Source: Populus alba
Taxonomy: Eukaryota; Streptophyta; Magnoliopsida; Malpighiales; Salicaceae
DNA: 64,000 nt
Reading direction: 5' to 3'
NCBI RefSeq assembly: GCF_005239225.2
Contig: NC_133302.1
Span: 9,023,991-9,087,990, forward strand
Under the pieces are notes generated by a model. It was not told the DNA's origin. It searched no databases and saw only the letters and a program-made list of their open reading frames with translations. This document shows, piece after piece, positions 60,949-64,000 of the stretch (positions are counted from its first letter, which is position 1; the number at the start of each line of letters is the position of its first letter). The position numbers and the translations under genes are program-made.

Positions 60949-62293
60949 TGTCGCACGTCTAAAAATCCGCGCGGCATCGGGCTGACGATTTTTATCGTTT
61001 GTTACGTTTGCTTGAATTGGTTCGTTGGAGTCGCCACCTAGTAATTTATTGAAGGCTACTAGGAAACCGAATGTACTGGTCTGTCAAAGATCGTGGGTAA
61101 AGAAGTGGTTGTGATTAGGGAAGGTATTAACACCCCTAACGCACCCTACCTGAGGTAAGCTGCTTCGCAAATTTTATGCGTTAAAGAAGTTTTAATAATT
61201 GTCTTTTCATCGGAAATTAGAAATACAACTTACATATAAATTAATAAATCTTGACCGTGATCCAATCAAAATATTAAATTCTTTAATCCTTGCAATTTTA
61301 TCATAAAAAAATAAAAACATTCATAAAACAATATAAACACACACATACACTTTCACTATTTTTGTTTCTTTTCTTTTACATCCACAATACAAATACAAAT
61401 ACAAATACAAATTCAAAACAAATAAATAAAAAATTACATTAATTAATTTAAAAATTACAAAATAGTCCCTAAAACTCCAGAAATTGCATTGAAGACCTTC
61501 TAACGCCGCAGCAACACTGGCAGCGCGTGGGTTCACGCGCCACCGCAAGTAACTGGAAACAGAGGGATCTGGTTCGGCTTCCCTCCTTCTTCCTTTCCTC
61601 ATCGGTGGTGACACCCACCGTCACCTATAAAAGCATGAAAACCCAACAAACAGTCGATTTTAACCCATTTTTAGTTTAGATCTGCTTCTCTCCCTTCTCA
61701 TTTTCAGATCTGCTCATCTCTGCATATTATTTTGGTTTCCTCTTCTTCTGTTTCAGCTGGCCGGAGGTTGTAGGAGGAGCTGTCAGTGAGCCAAAAAAAA
61801 AAAAAAAAATCCAGCGGGGGGTGGCTGGTGTGAAAGAAAAAAAATTTTAGGGTTAGGGTTTCTGTGTTTTTTTTCTTTTGAAAGTGCCAAAATTACCCCT
61901 GTATCAAAATTGCTCCCGCTCCTTTAAATGTGTTGAGAAGACTGGTATTTATAGGTGAAATATTGCTAGGTTTTTCAACTTGGTCCCTCAACTTCTTTAT
62001 TTTTGTAAATTTTGATTTTTCTTATTTTTTGTATTTTTTTGAAAACGAGCAATATCAACGTCGACTCAAATGAGGAAAATCAATAATTTAAAAAATGACG
62101 CGTGAAAAGTTGAACGCGTTCGAAAATCTTTTTTTTTTTTTTGACAATTTAATTTTTTTTAGACGACACTGAAAATGCTAAAATGACAAGAACATATTAA
62201 AAAACATATTTTTTTGGGTTTTCATTGTTTTTCTCTATTTTTGGATTTTTTGAAAATATATCAAAAACATGGGTCAAAAATTGGGTAGCAACA
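60949..62293 (+). mobile_element. Solo-LTR-like insertion inside the CACTA element
   Basis: The unit starts TGTCGCACGTCT and ends GGGTAGCAACA, i.e. TG to CA, and is about 1,345 bp. Flanks are ATGAA on the left and ATGAT on the right, a 4-of-5 match consistent with an aged target duplication. It shares GCACCCTACCTGAGGTAAG with the fragment at 23084-24469 and its last 330 bp with 22380-22689. A TATTTATAGG box near 61949 could be the LTR promoter. No coding ORF. Confidence 0.65.
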
Positions 62294-62446
62294 ATGATAA
62301 TGAATATTTAATATTTATGAGAAGTTGTGATTGGTTTGTTGGATAATTTCGAGGTAAAGTAATATATTTACAAGTTTAGTTACCTAACTTAGTTAATTAA
62401 TATATACATGATGTCATCATAATTTTATAGAGGTTCGATAGAAGTC

Positions 62447-64000
62447 ATGGATGATCGTTCATGGATGTATCTAGATTCACCCCAAGGATTGCGGAGGATG
62501 GATTATTGTAACGGGGTTCACGGTTTTATTAATTTCGCAACATCTATTCCCAGAAATTTTACTGGAGGTGGTATTAGGTGTCCATGCAGGAAGTGTCAAA
62601 ATAAAAAGTATCTGCATCCAGATGTTGTAATGATGCATCTTCTACATAAAGGGTTTGTGGAGGATTACCAGTGTTGGTATGCATATGGAGAGGTATTTGT
62701 TAGTAATAGGAGAATGAGAGAAACGGTGGTTGGGTCAACTTCTAGTGGTAGCAACGTGCATGAAGCGACAAATGACAACACTAATCCTTACAGAAACATG
62801 GTTATGGATGCAATGAGAATGAATCAAGGTAATGTCAGTCAATGTCCAATCGTAGAAGAAGAACCTAATGCAGAGGCAGCTAGGTTTTTTAATTTGTTGA
62901 AAGATTCTGACGAACCATTATGGGATGGCTGCACAAACCACAGTAAATTATCGGCCGTGGCACAGGTGTTCACCATCAAGTCAGATCACGGGCTGAGTGA
63001 GGTCGGGTATGACAAAATTATTGATTGGGCAAGAAGCATTTTACATGAAAGGAACAGCTCAAAGAGAACTTCTATGCTGCGAAGTCCATGATGAAACCCC
63101 TTGGTTTAGGATACCAGAAAATTGACATGTGCCCTAACTTCTGCATGTTATACTACCTTGAAAATGCTGTGATGACCGAGTGCATGACATGCGGGCATTC
63201 GCGTTACAAACCTAGAACTGGCAGGGGAAAGACTCTAGTAGTGTATAAAAAACTTAGATATTTCCCGATCACACTTAGACTGCAGAGGTTATTCATGTCA
63301 CGAAGGACTGCTGAGCACATGACATGGCACCAAACACATGATGCGGTTGATGGTGCATCCTTCTGACAGCGAAGCGTGGAAACGCTTTAACAGTGTGCAT
63401 CCTGAAGAATGGATATGTTTTTCATACTGAAGAATACGGGCAAGGAAGAAAGACATACAACTGCGGTGTTTGTGTTAAAGGATCCACAAGTAGTGAGTTA
63501 AAAGTTGACTACTATGGTAGATTACAATGTTTTTATTCAAATGCTATTGGTATGACACGACGGACAGAGGAATCAGAGTTGATACGCACCATGGTCTGGT
63601 CAAAATCAACTCAAAAGCTAGACTCCGCAACATAAACGATGTCTTTGTTTTCGCAAAGCAATGTCAACAAGTTTATTACACATACACCCCTTCATTTAGA
63701 AAGGATCGATCAAGAGTTTATTGGTTGTCCGTTTTAAAAACGAAACCACGGGGTCGTGTCGAGGTTGTTCAGGATGAGAACGAAGAAACAAGTGTGTGGG
63801 ATGAAGTCTTTCAAGTTAGTGAGTTGGTTGAACCATATCGAGTTGCTCCTTTGATTGAATTGGAAGAAAATTCAAATTTTCGTGTTTCCAATGATAGTCT
63901 TGTTGATGTTGACGTAAAGGAGTTGAACGTTGTTTTGAGCTCTAGCGGACAAGCAAATGTCGATGAAGAAGATGATATCCATATTGAAGATTGTGATGAA
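62447..64000 (+). pseudogene. TNP2-type CACTA transposase, broken and partial
   Basis: The frame opens MDDRSWMYLDSPQG and shows a transposase-associated zinc-binding domain (GGIRCPCRKCQNKKY, HLLHKGFVEDYQCWYAYGE). It stops at 63091 after a probable one-base slip near 63052; the next frame (63055-63366) continues FYAAKSMMKPLGLGYQKIDM and MTCGHSRYKP. A further small indel near 63352 precedes MVHPSDSEAWKRFN. At about 63398 the text jumps to LKNGYVFHTEEYGQGRKTYN, in relatives part of the C-terminal DUF4216-like region, so most of the catalytic transposase core is deleted. After another slip near 63525 the frame reads FKCYWYDTTDRGIRVDTHHG and stays open to the window edge. Non-functional as it stands; the element would need an outside transposase. 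Confidence 0.85.

Larger units (their letters stand above)
59871..64000 (+). mobile_element. CACTA (En/Spm) transposon, left part
   Basis: The presumed left end is CAATACCAGAAATTCGC, one base away from the usual CACTACCAGAAATTCGC-type terminus. A subterminal region full of CCGACGGA and TCCGTCGG motifs and a TNP2-type transposase in the same orientation follow. A solo-LTR-like unit is inserted at 60949-62293. The right end lies beyond the window. Confidence 0.82.

Noticed and set aside
61321..61614. 97-codon minus-strand ORF in the solo-LTR-like unit
   Set aside because: It spans low-complexity repeats (CAAATACAAATA) and shows no domain; it lies wholly inside the LTR.

Overview
The window looks like nuclear DNA of a woody eudicot, most likely poplar or another member of the Salicaceae. 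The evidence is a very AT-rich background, GT-AG introns, an ANAC046/087-type NAC gene, several TIR-NBS-LRR (TNL) resistance genes with C-terminal C-JID domains, and dense plant transposons. Species assignment is inference. No database search was run.

Layout. 0-6 kb is AT-rich intergenic DNA with SINE-like and foldback repeats. 6.1-8.0 kb holds the one clearly intact cellular gene, a three-exon NAC transcription factor on the + strand. 8-20 kb is intergenic DNA with microsatellites and a perfect 31-bp hairpin at 13.24-13.33 kb. 20.1-24.5 kb is a nest of LTR-derived fragments, a hAT-type MITE and a GC-rich palindromic block. 25.3 kb carries a single exon relic of the phosphoinositide phosphatase SAC9, partly copied at 27.4 kb beside TNL scraps.

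28.2-31.9 kb is a four-exon TNL gene (+) with an in-frame stop in its LRR exon. 206 bp downstream lies a Ty1/copia element (32.08-36.07 kb) with seemingly identical 327-bp LTRs and a perfect 5-bp target duplication. Its single long ORF lacks reverse transcriptase and RNase H.

38.5-42.8 kb and 47.9-54.8 kb are copies of one segment carrying a minus-strand TNL. Copy A (40.4-42.8 kb) keeps the C-terminal half and has lost TIR and most of the NBS. Copy B (53.3-56.3 kb) keeps TIR-NBS-LRR and has lost most of the C-terminal part. Copy B is interrupted by a Tourist-like MITE and by a TIR element filled with a 66/198-bp nested tandem array.

59.9 kb to the right edge is a decayed CACTA (En/Spm) transposon. 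It has subterminal repeats, a solo-LTR-like insertion (60.95-62.29 kb) and a TNP2-type transposase broken by frameshifts and a large deletion. It runs off the window.

The biological theme is a decaying TNL resistance cluster shaped by segmental duplication and transposon insertion. Each TNL locus is broken at a different point and the NAC gene is a separate, intact unit. I found no tRNA, rRNA or CRISPR features.
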